A stretch of DNA of 64,000 bases from Haberlea rhodopensis (taxonomy: Eukaryota > Streptophyta > Magnoliopsida > Lamiales > Gesneriaceae): contig CAJQUN010000043.1 of assembly GCA_907163345.1 (NCBI GenBank), positions 744,001 through 808,000 on the forward strand. The letters are read 5' to 3'. Position 1 is the stretch's first letter, and the number at the start of each line of letters is the position of its first letter. A program made the position numbers and the translations under genes. The notes under the pieces are model-generated. The model was not told the origin of the DNA and did no database searches. It saw only the letters and a list, made by a program, of their open reading frames with translations. This document shows, piece by piece, positions 45,890-56,935 of this stretch.

Positions 45890-46320
45890 CGGTAGCCTTT
45901 ATCTCCGAGCGAGGGAGGTACTTGCCGATGTCATGTCTAAGCGAGGTAACATGCCGCTGTCATTGTCGAAGCGAGGGGTCCTAAAATTCCGTTGTTGTAT
46001 TGGGACCGGAACAGTCACAATTCTAGTGATTAATGTGGAATATTGTGGTTATAACTGGAACGTGATATCGATCATTATATTGTGAACTGTGGTATTAACC
46101 TGGATGCAGGTACATGGAGCTAGTGGAAGTTCCGGTAGTTGTTATATTCGAGCGAGGGAGGTACTTGCCGCTGTCATATGAAGCAATGGTAATATGATAT
46201 TTGCCGCTGTCATGTCTAAGCAAGGTAACATGCCGCTGTCATTGTCGAAGCGAGGGATATCATATGATGCCGCTATATGTCGAAGCGAGGGGTCCTAAAA
46301 TTCCGCTGCTATAACAAGAC
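45890..46320. repeat. AGCGAGG...CCGCT repeats of LARD-2
   Basis: Irregular units of about 28-30 bases pair AGCGAGG with CCGCTGTCAT, e.g. near 45907, 45938, 46150 and 46215. They can form AGCG/CGCT stems with 10-13 base loops. Same type as 9310-9520 and 11440-11640 in reverse. Confidence 0.75.
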
Positions 46321-46340
46321 CGGAACAACCACATTATCGA

Positions 46341-46812
46341 TATTGATTGCAATGTCTCATTCCGCTATGTTGGTTGGCGATGGTTCATGCCGCCAAGTGT
46401 ATTGATAGCGATGTCTCATTCCGCTATGTTGGTTGGCGATGGTTCATGCCGCCAAGTGTATTGAGAGCGATGCCTCATTCCGCTATGTTGGTTGGCAATG
46501 GTTCATGCCGCCAAGTGTATTGATAGCGATGTCTCATTCCGCTATATTGATTGGCGATGGTTCTTGCCGCCGGATATATTGATAGCGATGGTTCATTCCG
46601 CTATATTGATTGGCGATGATTCTTGCCGCCGGATATATTGATAGCGATGGTTCATTCCGCTATATTGATTGGCGATGATTCTTGCCGCCGGATATATTGA
46701 TAGCGATGGTTCATTCCGCTATACTGATTGGAGATGATTCTTGCCGCCGGATATATTCATAGCGATGGTTCGTTCCGCTATTCCATTGGCGATGACTTAT
46801 GCCGCCGGGTGT
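46341..46812. repeat. 59-bp dimer minisatellite with paired stem change
   Basis: About eight units of 59 bases start at 46341, 46400, 46459, 46518 and so on. Each unit is two half-units. One has TAGCG...CGCTA, the other TGGCG...CGCCA, both with inner ATG...CAT pairing. The half-units therefore differ by an A:T-to-G:C exchange that keeps the stem. Later units drift (TTCTTG for TTCATG). Single related units continue to about 47030. Confidence 0.88.
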
Positions 46813-49452
46813 TCATAGCGATGGCACATTCCGCTACATCTATGGCGATGGTTCATGCCGCCAGATGTCTATAGCGATGTATTATGCCGCTAACTCTATG
46901 ACGAGGGATTATGCCACTGATTCTATAGCGACGGTTATGCCGCTATGTACATGACGCTGGATTACGCCACCTACGAGTGATGGGTGCTGATTGCGTACCA
47001 CTGTTGGATGACGGAGACAGGTATGCCGCTATATTGTTAGCAATGAGGTATGGCATATTACTGTTTATTTAGCACTATTGTGGATATCATGTGTTAATTT
47101 ACTTATGTTGTCATGTGTTTGACGATGAGACTATAGATGTCGTGTATCGACATATACCGTCACGAGTCGACAATATTATTTCAAAGTCGTATGTTGACAG
47201 GTACCGTCACGGGATGACAATGACATAATGGATGTTCTATGTAGATGTGTAGCGTCGTTTTGATGGTTAATACATTTATGTTATGTATTTGGTTGTATGG
47301 TTTGAGTGCCGATGGTGAGCACATGGTAGAGTCTGGGTCACTAGTTGACGAGACCTTTTTGCCGAGCAGGTTTGCTCGGTGGAGTATTGGATGTATTGTA
47401 CCGGTAAATGTACCACATCATGTTATAGAGGTAAATATTTGTCGAGCAATGATACCCTTGGGTATGCTCGTTGGTTTGGCTAGGGCCAAGTGATTGGTGG
47501 TAAGAGTAGCCATTGAGGAAACTACTCGCTTGTGTTGTGATGTAGGGTAGACATGGTTACACCCACCCTGAGGGTGTGGGATAAGTGTTAACGGATTATG
47601 ATTGCATCATAAGTGAGCAAGGACACCGGGTTGTCCATTGTGCTTGGTATTTTAGAGATATGTTGGGCGATGACCCATTACTCTAACGGTTTGTACTGTA
47701 TGGCATACCGAGATGGAACATATGGTTTGTTGGTGGGCTTGATATGAGCCTATGGAGACAGCGCTTTGCTAGCCAGATATTGGGGGAATGATATAGTGTG
47801 CTTGTTGGAGCCATGATACTACACGTTGGAACCGAGTTTGGTGAATCGTATGATGATACGATGAAGACTTTTGGCAGGCTTTTGATTGTCCCTTTGTAGC
47901 ATGATGTTTGAGGCATGTAACACCTCATGAGAATGTTATGCGTCTTTTGTCTTGAGGGACTTGTCTGGGACAGCTCATAATGTTGGAGTACCAACAAAAG
48001 AGTCATCAAGTCGTCGTTGACTCGATCTGGGGAATCCGTGTACTTGGGATAGAATGGGTGTTATTGTATCCAGTTTTTCCGAACGGTGGTTCGAGACTAG
48101 TGGATCACGAGTTCGATAGCACTTCCCTTGTGGGGAAGGAGGTAGTATTATACCTATTTGGGAATCTTTGAAGGATTCGGTAAGTTGGTACGTGTGGTGT
48201 TGATTTTGGGAATCACGCCGTGTTGTTGATCGTCGATTATCATTCTCCACTGCATGGGAATGACTCAGAATTGACAGTTGTGTTTGGGGCTTAGGGGTAT
48301 GTTGTAGATACCCGAGCCAAGTGCATTGAGTATGCATGTGATGTCCGTGCCTAGGCAGGTATACCGGTGAGTATACGGATGCCAGTTATTGATTTCCTTT
48401 TGTCAAGCATAGAGTTATACTATTTTTGGATGGTTAAATCTCTGATGAGAGATATTGAACACCTTGAGATTGGGAATCTCCATGGCACGATAAATTATGA
48501 GAAACAATCGTGAAGTTAGTTGACTCCCTTTGAGGAGGGATTATCTTGTGTGGGTTGAGGTGTTTCCTTGTTGGTGTTTTCCTTCGAGTTATGCCATAGC
48601 CTTCCCAAGTTTGGATTGTTAAATCCTAGGATTATCAAGGGATGGCAGGAATTCGGATTGGTTGGGTGTAGCTGTCGACACAAGCGTTGAGGATGCCATG
48701 GGTTTATTGCATGTCCTTTCAGAATTTGAACTCTGTGGAGTCTCGATGGTTTATTTATGATCAGGATGTGATCCTTGGAATATTTAGGAGGTGGACATCT
48801 TGTGAGATGTCTTTTGTGTGAATCTTGTGAGATGTCTTTTGTGAGTTGCAATGATGCGACTGCTCATTTGATGGAGGAGGTTTGAAAGTGGAGACCAGGT
48901 TTGGTATGTGTACATCGTGGTATACTAGTGTTTTCCTCGTAATGATGTGTATTAGACATCGTGAGTCATAATAAAGATGTCATTGGATGATATCTACGAT
49001 AGAATCGGGAGCGATTCGAATCCTTGCAGTTTCAGTTGACTAACTGCTTTTGGACTGTTAGCGTTGAGTTGTGCTGACGCTCTTTGACGTTATGATGGAT
49101 TTGGAAGTCTATTCCACTCCAGAGTTTGACACGAGGTCAACGTTCTCACGGTTGAGGTGTCATTCATGATGCGTTCTTACTAGTCGTATTAGAACTAAGG
49201 ATGACCATCCGATTTACAGTTGTAAGTATCGGTTGTGTTGCAGTCATGAGAGACTGACCTTTGGGATGAACCGCATCGAAGTACGTTTTGCCTCTTGGGT
49301 GATAAGTTGGTTTTGGTAGGTCGCTCTGTTTCAGAGTTTGATGTGAGGTAAGATTCCTCGCGTTTATTTAAGACGATCCTAATATGGTCAAGGATCGAGG
49401 TTATGGCTTCATGTTGTTGTGTAGCCCGGGTGTTACGTGATACACCGATGCT

Positions 49453-49487
49453 AATTTCGAGGACGAAATTCTTTTAGTGGGGGATAT
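49453..49487 (+). other. LARD-2 hairpin and polypurine tract
   Basis: AATTTCG-AGGA-CGAAATT at 49453-49470 is a perfect 7-bp stem. TAGTGGGGGATAT at 49475-49487 is the polypurine tract, directly before the 3' LTR. The TTTCGAGGACGAAAT core is shared with Tekay-1 and Tekay-2, evidence that LARD-2 descends from that lineage. Confidence 0.88.
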
Positions 49488-51363
49488 TGTGATGACCAGA
49501 GATTATAGATGTTAATCCCGGAGTGTTAATAACCCCTAAAGTTGTTTTACGTGGCGATTTGGAGTTTAATCGAGGTGTTGGGCCTTCCGGGCTCGTCTAT
49601 TTGAATAGTTGGGATCGTTGGATCCCGAGGTTGAGATTGTATTCTCATTTCGGTGAAAAACCTATGAATTGGGTTTTTAGTGTGACTCGGAATCTCGGGT
49701 GCTTTGTGTGGGCACCGGTAGGGGGTTTTGGAGTTAGAGAGAGAATTTTTGGAAACAGATGATTTTTAATGAATCATGATGTATTTGTGGGGCTATTAGT
49801 ATTTCGGGATATTTTTGCTATAAATACCAGTTGAACCCGAGATTTTAATTATTGGAACCATTTTCCCCACCTTTCCCGTCACTCTCTCTCTCCCCGCGTC
49901 CGCGCCCTTTCCCGTTTCCCTCGACCCCCGCCGCTTCAAGGCGTGTGCCCGCCGTCGTCCGGCCGCCGTTCGGCGCGTCCGACCCGCCGTTGGCTTTGTC
50001 TCGTCCAGGCGCACCTTCCCATGCCAACAATTTGAAGTTTCGTCGAGAATCGCGTTCGGATTTGCCAGAAAATCGCTAGGGTTCGAAAACTGGAATCTGT
50101 CCGATTTGGGGCTCGATTTTTGGTACGTTTTTGGGGCTTTTCTTCAGGCATTTTTGAGGCGTTTTTTACTGTATTTTGGGTCGAAAATTTCAGACTTTAT
50201 AGTTCAAAAATTTGTGGCTTATGGTTCGAATTTTTTTCAGTATGCATGAGGGGTTTGGGTTCGAATTTGGGGGTTTTGGCTAGGGGGCAGTGATTCTTGT
50301 TAGTGATCGATTAATTCATGTTTTAGATGATTTGTGGTGCTTAATTGGGTTCGAATTGTGGAGTGAGGGTTCAAAAATTGTAGGGGAGTTCTTGAGCATT
50401 TTTCGTTGATGTCTCATTTGTTTCCCTCCCTGCATGTACCTGCCCTGGGTCTTTCAATGGTTAATTGTCGTGTGTTGACAATGTTTTTGAGGGATATGGG
50501 TGTGCTTGAGCATGGGTTGTATGTTCGTAAATAATTGTGAATTATTTATCGTGTTAGCACATCGTTCCTCGGGGCATGGAACTCGAGCAAGGTTTGGCTC
50601 GGACTTCGGAGATTTAAGGTACGTGCGACGTGCGAGCATTACTTTATATGAGAGCATTTGTGAAATGCACAATGTATTTTGATTGCATTGATGGTTGTGC
50701 ATATGGTTATATATATGTGTTGATATAGTTATGGAACGACCCAACCTTGACATCGCCGCCACAAGCGTGCGTGATACTAGAGTAGTATGACCTTATAAGA
50801 GATATGGGGTACTGGGTTTATATGACTATTGTAGGGCATTTGAGATGCCTGAGAATGATCGTGGAATCATGTATTCATTATAAGACATGTGATATGTCTA
50901 AGTATAATGGAGAATTGGTAAAATAAATGCTAGGCATTTGAGCTATCTGTGATTGGTAGCAAAGTTGAAAATCAGTATTAGATATCGAGATATCTATATT
51001 TGTATGTATAATGAATTTGGGATCATTAATTATTGATACTTGAGAATCAGGCATGCTATGAGTTAAATCAATGTGTTGATTTACTGATTTTTGAGATTTG
51101 ATGAGTTTGATGATTGTGAGAACAGGGACAGTACACGGAATCCCGGATGAGGACGTTGCCATCCAGGGAGTATCATTTAAAATTCATTAGTATTTACTTT
51201 TGTTGTAAATTATGAATTTCATTATTGTGATTATGGGATTTTGTGTATTGGTATGCTCACCCCGTTGGGGGCTGTCTCTGTTGGGGCAGGTGAACAGGTA
51301 CATCGATGGCTGTGGAGCTGAGCTCGAGCTGTTGATTGGATGTACTCCCAGGATCGTGGTACC
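49488..51363 (+). mobile_element. LARD-2 3' LTR, broken at an inverted junction
   Basis: Starts TGTGATGACCAGAG and follows the 5' LTR sequence (without the nested solo LTR) up to GGATCGTGGTACC at 51363. There the sequence reverses into an LTR of opposite orientation. About 600 bases of the normal LTR end, from the junction to the expected terminal TTACA, are absent. Confidence 0.92.
49918..50107 (+). other. GC-rich block present in 3' LTR, deleted in 5' LTR
   Basis: About 190 bases, rich in CCGCCG-type words, lie 90-280 bases downstream of the TATA box. The 5' LTR lacks them exactly between TTT words (41055-41057). Because the LTRs were identical at insertion, this is a later deletion or a recombinant LTR. 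Related GC-rich blocks are at 43540-43690 and 52610-52800. Confidence 0.85.
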
Positions 51364-51540
51364 GTGCTCCATCAAGCTCTGGTACCACGATCCTGGGAGT
51401 ACATCCAATCAACAGCTCGAGCTCAGCTCCACAGCCATCGATGTACCTGTTCACCTGCCCCAACAGAGACAGCCCCCAACGGGGTGAGCATACCAATACA
51501 CAAAATCCCATAATCACAATAATGAAATTTATAATTTACA
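51205..51540. repeat. Near-perfect palindrome core, 17-base spacer
   Basis: Arms end at GGTACC (51358-51363) and restart at GGTACC (51381-51386), separated by a 17-base spacer at 51364-51380. Arms pair without mismatch for about 150 bases each, then with scattered differences. A transcript from either LTR would fold into a long hairpin. Confidence 0.92.
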
Positions 51541-53201
51541 GCAAAAGTAAATACTAATGAATTTTAAATTATACTCCCTGGATGGCAACGTCCTCATCCG
51601 GGATTCCGTGTACTGTCCCTGTTCTCACACTCATCAAACTCATCAAACCTCAAGAATCAGTAAATCAACACATTGATTTTACTCATAGCATGCTTGATTC
51701 TCAAGTATCAATAATTAATGATTCCAAATTCATTATACATACGAATATAGATATCTCAATATCTAATACTGATTTTCAACTTGCTACCAATCACAGATAG
51801 CTCAAATGCCTAGCATATATTTTACCAGTTTTCCATTATACTTAGACATCTCAAATGTCTTATAATGAATACATGATCCCACGATCATTCTCAGGCATCT
51901 CAATGCCCTACAATGGTCATATACATCTGGTACCCCATATACCTTATGAGAGTTATACTACTCTAGTGTCACGCACGCTCGTGGCGGCGATATCAAGATT
52001 GGGTCGCTTCATAGCTTCTCAACACATACATATAACCTCATGCACAATTATTCAATGAAATCAAAATACATTATGCATTTCACAAATGCTCTAATATATA
52101 GTAATGCTCGTACGTCGCACGTACCTTAAATCTCCAAAGTCCGGGCCAAACCTTGCTCGAGTTCCATGCCCCGAGGAACGATGTGCTAACACGATAAATA
52201 ATTCACAATTATTTACGAACATGAAACCCATGCTCAAGCACACCCATAACCCTCAAAAATATTGTCAACACACGACAATCAACCATTATCGAAAATTGCT
52301 CAAGAACTCCCCACAAATTTTCGAACCTTCACAACACAAATCGAACCCAAACTAAGCACCATAATACATCTAAAACATGTAATAAACGACCCATAACAAG
52401 AATTACCACCCCCTGCCAAAAACCCCAATTTTCGAACCCACCTCACGCACACAGCCAAAAATTCGAACCACCCTCACACCAACAGCAAGAATTCGAACTA
52501 ATTGAACACAAAAATGGCAGGGAAATACACGATAATGACGAAAAAGGGGTAAGGGAGGTTACCCAATCGAAAATCGGAAGGAAAACGTTCAAAATCGAAG
52601 AACCCTAAAATTTGGGCGTTGGCGTCTTCTGCAAAATCCGACCCCAAAACGCGACGAAAATTCGAATTGTTGGTATGGGAAGGTGCGCCTGGACGAGACG
52701 AAGCCAACGTTAGGTCGGACGCGGCGGATGGCAGCCGGACGGCGGCGGGCGCACGGTCTGAAGCTGCGTGGGTCAAAGGGGATCGGGAAATCAGCGCGCG
52801 GGGAGAGAGAGAAGCAAGGTGAGGAAAATGGTTTCGATAATTAAAATCTCGGGTTCAACTGGTATTTATAGCAAAAATACCCCGAAATACTAATAGCCCC
52901 ACAAATACATCATGATTCATTAAAAATCATCTGTTTTCAAAAATTCTCTCTCTAACTCCAAAACCCCCCTACCGGTGCCCACACAAAGCACCCGAGATCC
53001 CGAGTCACACTAAAACCCAACTCATAGGTATTTCACCGGAATGAGAATACAATCTCAACCTCGGGATCCAACGATCCCAACTACCCGAATAGACGAGCTC
53101 GGGAGGCCCAACACCTCGATTAAACTCCAAATCGCCACGTAAAACAACTTTAGGGGTTATTAGCACTACGGGATTAACATCTATAATCCCTGGTCATCAC
53201 A
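51381..53201 (-). mobile_element. Inverted LARD-family LTR forming a palindrome with the 3' LTR
   Basis: Starting GGTACCACGATCC, this is the reverse complement of a LARD LTR from just past the same internal point to its start (TGTGATGACC on the minus strand at 53201). Near the centre it matches the left arm without mismatch for roughly 150 bases. Further out differences grow, and the GC-rich block differs clearly. Its other end (about 600 bases) is missing. The right terminus joins Athila-2 LTR. Confidence 0.9.
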
Positions 53202-54223
53202 AAATCAATAGGAAAAACTATGTTATTGATATCTATCAATCATCAAAAACACAACAATCCAATTATTCATGTAAAACAATAATAGAAAAGTAAAAGAAAA
53301 CTCCCAAGTCGACTCTTTCGTTGATTCTCGATCCTTCCTCGCTTCTTTCTCGATCGTGCTCTTCGATTATCTTGTTGGCTCGTTCCAAAACATAGGGTGA
53401 AGGGTTGATGAGTGATGATGGATGGTGAAGAGTGGAAGAAAGATGGAGGTTATGGTGGAGTGAATGGCTGCTGGCCGTGTGAAAGAGGCGTGAGGTTAGA
53501 GTGAAAAAAGGAGGCGTGTGGTTTTGTGGAATTGAAGGAAGGGGGGGGGGGGGGGGGGGGCGGCTGAGATGGAGGCTGTGATGTGTGTGTTCTAGGGTTA
53601 AAATCTAATATTTTGGGTTGTAATTTTCGGTTGTAAATATAGGGGAAGGGAATCAAGGACTTCCTTGTTGAAAACAAACTCTATAAGGAAGTTATTTTAA
53701 TGAAAATTCATTCCACCGATCGATCCGGACGAAGTGGCCGATCGATCGAGCCTTCCAGTAAGAATTCGTGGCCTTTTCTGCCCGTCTCGATCGATCGGAA
53801 ATCCTTTCTTGATCGATCGCCCTTCACAGTAAGTTTCTTCACCTTTTTCAGCTTCTGGCGAGTTTCGTATTTTGGCCGTAACTTTCTCATACGAACTCCG
53901 AATTTGATGAATCAGCTGTCCACGCGAAGATAAGAGAAAGTTCTACAACTTTTATATGGACCACATTTCTAAAACATGGCTCGAACATATAGTAATATGA
54001 GGAGAAAGGAGCAACATGTGTCTTGGATTCTGGTTTTTTCCTCTTTTCTTCAACTTTATTCATTTTTTTAATCATTTTAGCTTGATTTCTCACCTTTCCC
54101 TACATTTCAACATTGATTCCTGAAATAGAGAAATATATACCATAAACCGTAAGATATTCCAAGAATCAACACGAAAACATGTACATATCATAGCCTAAAA
54201 ACGCGTAATATTCAACCCTATCA
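53202..54223 (-). mobile_element. Athila-2 3' LTR, truncated
   Basis: Matches 57586-58643 of the 5' LTR and ends CCCTATCA before a polypurine tract. The 644 bases corresponding to 56942-57585 are missing; in their place is the end of the inverted LARD LTR. A run of 20 G is at 53541-53560 (13 in the other LTR). Confidence 0.92.
53716..53820. repeat. CGATCGATC cluster (Athila-2 3' LTR)
   Basis: Four motifs: CCGATCGATCC (53716), CCGATCGATCGAG (53738), TCGATCGATCGG (about 53786) and TGATCGATCGCC (about 53809). Only one copy of the 22-base CCGATCGATCC unit is present, against three in the 5' LTR. Confidence 0.92.
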
Positions 54224-54240
54224 ACTCCCCCAAACTTATC
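54224..54240 (-). other. Polypurine tract of Athila-2
   Basis: The minus strand reads GATAAGTTTGGGGGAGT immediately before the LTR start TGATAGGGTTG; compare 666-682. Confidence 0.85.
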
Positions 54241-55450
54241 ACTTAATCGTCCTCGATTAAGCATTAAAATCATAAGGTAGAGTTCATTCTTGATATTTGA
54301 AACAATTATTTCATGACTTGCTTATTCTCAGAAATCTCATGCACATATACAAAAGTTGACAAGACATGTTTTCTCCTAATTCAAGCAACACATCTCAAAA
54401 TCGGAACGTGTGTGTGTGCTCTAGTCAATCTCAAGTTTCATGCACATATTCAAGATCAAATCATGCTAATCAACTCAAAGTCGAGATTATCATCAAGCAT
54501 TACATAGGCCTATTTTCAAACAACTTCTCCACTAATGATAGTTACTCCCTAGACTTGGATCAAAAGGACTTTTTAAGCTTGTAATGTAAGGTCTTTGGTG
54601 TTGGCTTCAAAGAAAAGATAGGATAAGCGCATAGAAGAGAGTATAATCATTTACAGTTCAAATTTTTCGCACACATCGAGCTTCTCTTCTTTTTCTTTTA
54701 TAGCCTTGGCCACTTTGGGTCTTATATGTTTCTTTTTTTTTCTTTTCAAGGCTCTTTCTTTTTCTTCTTTTCTTTTCTCATTCATCAATATTTTTTTATA
54801 AGCTCATCAAAATATAACAATTCAAGTGCATCGAACGATATTCATTATACTCCCTTAGGGTAAAGATAACTTTTTTCATTTAGGCTCAAATAAGGGTAAG
54901 TATAATGAGTTTGCCAAGAATGTCAAATGGGGTCTAATTATATGCAATGCATATACCATTCTTTTTCAATAAAGCTCAAATGGGACACTAGGGATTGATA
55001 TAGAATAGGTAAGCTTGAAAGGTTCAAACGTGTCAAAGATCGCCTAGATCATTTCCAAGTCGAGTTTGTAACTATAAAATTTCGCCTCAAAGTGTCATCA
55101 TCAAATAAGTTCTAGGATAACTCTAAGATGCTCAAGACAAATCGTCAAGTTCACAACAATTATCACTATTCAACATGCAATCCACAAGATCATGACTCAT
55201 TGTGCTCAATATATTCCTCAATCTTGATATGCTAACTCAAATTAGGATATTCATGTACAAGTCCAATTACAAATCAAGTTCATACGCATAGTGAGATCAA
55301 AATCCTCATTGAATAGTCACTACTATAATTCATTCTTTTCTCAAGTTTGAACTCATAAAAAAATTTTTTTAGCTCATAATAATCGGACGATTCAAGTGTC
55401 ATTTAAGCACACAACATGTGGTTAAAACAAGTAAACATGCAAGCTACTAC

Positions 55451-55487
55451 TCCCTCAAACTTAAATCAAACATTGCCCTCAATGTTT
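55451..55487 (-). other. Conserved hairpin plus purine tract (Athila-2)
   Basis: AAACATTG-CCCT-CAATGTTT at 55468-55487: an 8-bp stem with 4-base loop, and on the minus strand TTTAAGTTTGAGGGAGT just downstream. Counterpart of 1931-1968 with the two outer pairs exchanged on both sides. Confidence 0.7.
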
Positions 55488-55708
55488 AAAGGAATCAAAA
55501 GGGAAAAAGTGAACTCCCCTGATCAAGACGCTTACATGAGGGTTGAGGAAGATTGGCTTTTGAAAGCTCCACTGTTGTAAGGGTTCATCGCTCCAACCAA
55601 GTACCTAGCAAGAGAAGAATGCATATGGTAAAATATTCGACTTGAGAGATCAACAAAACAAAAATGAAAACTGAATAATAAAACAAAACTAAATAACAAA
55701 AGGATACG

Positions 55709-55726
55709 CTTGGGTTGCCTCCCAAG
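55709..55726 (-). other. Conserved hairpin CTTGGG/CCCAAG (Athila-2)
   Basis: Identical 18 bases to 2044-2061. In Athila-1 it follows integrase; here it follows a gag remnant, so it survived the loss of pol. Confidence 0.7.
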
Positions 55727-55856
55727 AAGCGCTGATTTTTAGTCGTCGGCTTGACCATCAGAAGCAACCATCAAAGAGCGGCTGCCGCCCATAGTAAGTA
55801 TCGTATGATACCACTAATGGGTCTTCATTCAATATGTCCTCAAGATTGGCAAGATT

Positions 55857-56797
55857 CTAGCAGTGTAAGCTCGTCGCTCCAACAACATTCTTGAATTGGT
55901 AGGCATGGGAGAATGATTCTCGACTTGGCTTCATATGGAGGATGTAGTGCGGTGAAGTTGGCATCGACAGAAAATATGGATCCACATATGGCATAGAACA
56001 TGTCTCCATCGATGGGCTCAAATCGGAATCTTTGAAAGTTTCTTCCTTCTCCAACATCACATTCGACTCATCTTCACATGGGAACTCGTCAAATAACATC
56101 TCTGAAGTAAGCTCAATCTCTTGAAGAGGCTCAAGTTCCCTTGAATCTTCCACACTAGGAGGATCACTCCCCCAAACTTGGTTGGTTGAGTGATCATCAT
56201 GATATAACCAAACTCGATTTGTCGCCTCTTGATTTGTAGCCCTCATCTCTTCCTCTTGGCAACTAGTTGAAATTGTTTCCATGAGGACCGCCATTTGCTG
56301 CTCCAGGTGACGCATAGAGTTGGTTTGGCACTCCAAACTATTCTCAGTTGATGCCATGATCTCACTAAGGTATCCTCTAACTGAGTTGTGACATCTGCAG
56401 AACTATCTCTCCTCTCTTCGCGATGTTCAAATGGTTGTGGCGTATCAATAGGGTAGTGAGGCTCCGGTGGGTATTGGTGACTCCAACCTTGTAGTGAAGG
56501 ATCACAATGCCAGTGATGATCGAAGTCTTCCATATCATTGAACAGGTGCAAAACACTGTTCTCATCTCTATCAACCAGGGGACTCCCAGTCACCAGTGCT
56601 CCGCTCAATACCCATTCTCGTGTCTGTGCATCCAACCCTTTGAAGAAATATTGTAGGAGAGTATAGTTCGAAAAGTTGTGATACCGGAATGTGTTGGCCA
56701 ATTCATTGAATCTCTCCCAAACAGCGTAGAACGTCTCGGAACGTTGTTGGGCAAAGCTTGTGAAGGCTTGTTGATGTAGCATCTCCAAGTACCTCAC
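55857..56797 (-). pseudogene. Athila-2 Gag remnant
   Basis: Two overlapping frames, 56243-56797 and 55857-56357, read as a damaged Athila-like gag. The first has ETFYAVWERFNELANTFRYH, YTLLQYFFKGLDAQTREWVL and SGALVTGSPLVDRDENSVLH, matching the Retrotrans_gag region (compare LHEYWERFKKLCASC and LLIQYFYEGL in Athila-1). The second starts in another frame at MASTENSLECQTNSMRHLEQ and is acidic, with no known domain. N-terminal gag, zinc knuckle and all of pol are missing. The element is a non-autonomous, gag-only derivative. Confidence 0.82.
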
Positions 56798-56917
56798 AAG
56801 ACAAACAAAACAAAAACAAAATAAATATATACAAATCCTTTTTCTTTTTGTTTTCGAAATATATAAACAAAAATGGTTAAATTACAGTCAAAGAACCTAT
56901 GATATTACTAAAGTTAG

Positions 56918-56935
56918 TCCTCGGCAACGGCGCCA
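56918..56935 (-). other. Athila-2 primer binding site (tRNA-Asp)
   Basis: The plus strand reads TCCTCGGCAACGGCGCCA, one base different from the usual plant tRNA-Asp 3' end. The LTR starts six bases further on. Confidence 0.92.

Larger units (their letters stand above)
45486..49452 (+). mobile_element. LARD-2 internal region, non-coding
   Basis: Just under 4 kb lies between primer site and polypurine tract. No gag, protease, RT or integrase motif was recognised in any frame, and the open frames present are short and unlike any family known to me. The first third holds hairpin-type repeats (listed). The rest, 47230-49450, is unique-looking sequence without visible repeats. With intact LTRs, primer site and Tekay-like polypurine tract it fits a large retrotransposon derivative moved by proteins of a Tekay partner; that dependence is inference. 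Confidence 0.8.
54241..55856 (-). other. Athila-2 3' non-coding region
   Basis: About 1.6 kb between the gag remnant and the polypurine tract. No protein motif was found; T-rich runs such as 54725-54790 dominate. It parallels Athila-1 683-2105 in order of blocks, including the two hairpins. The whole pol gene expected between gag and this region is absent. Confidence 0.75.

Noticed and set aside
45834..46085. Small protein gene inside LARD-2
   Set aside because: The frame runs through hairpin repeats, is not matched in LARD-1 and has no recognisable domain.
47230..49450. Host gene captured in LARD-2
   Set aside because: No exon-like frames or familiar motifs were seen; kept only as a question in the findings.
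40628..53201. LARD-2 with a clean five-base target duplication
   Set aside because: The left flank ends GTAAG and the right side begins AAATC; the right end is an inverted LTR, so no duplication can be claimed.
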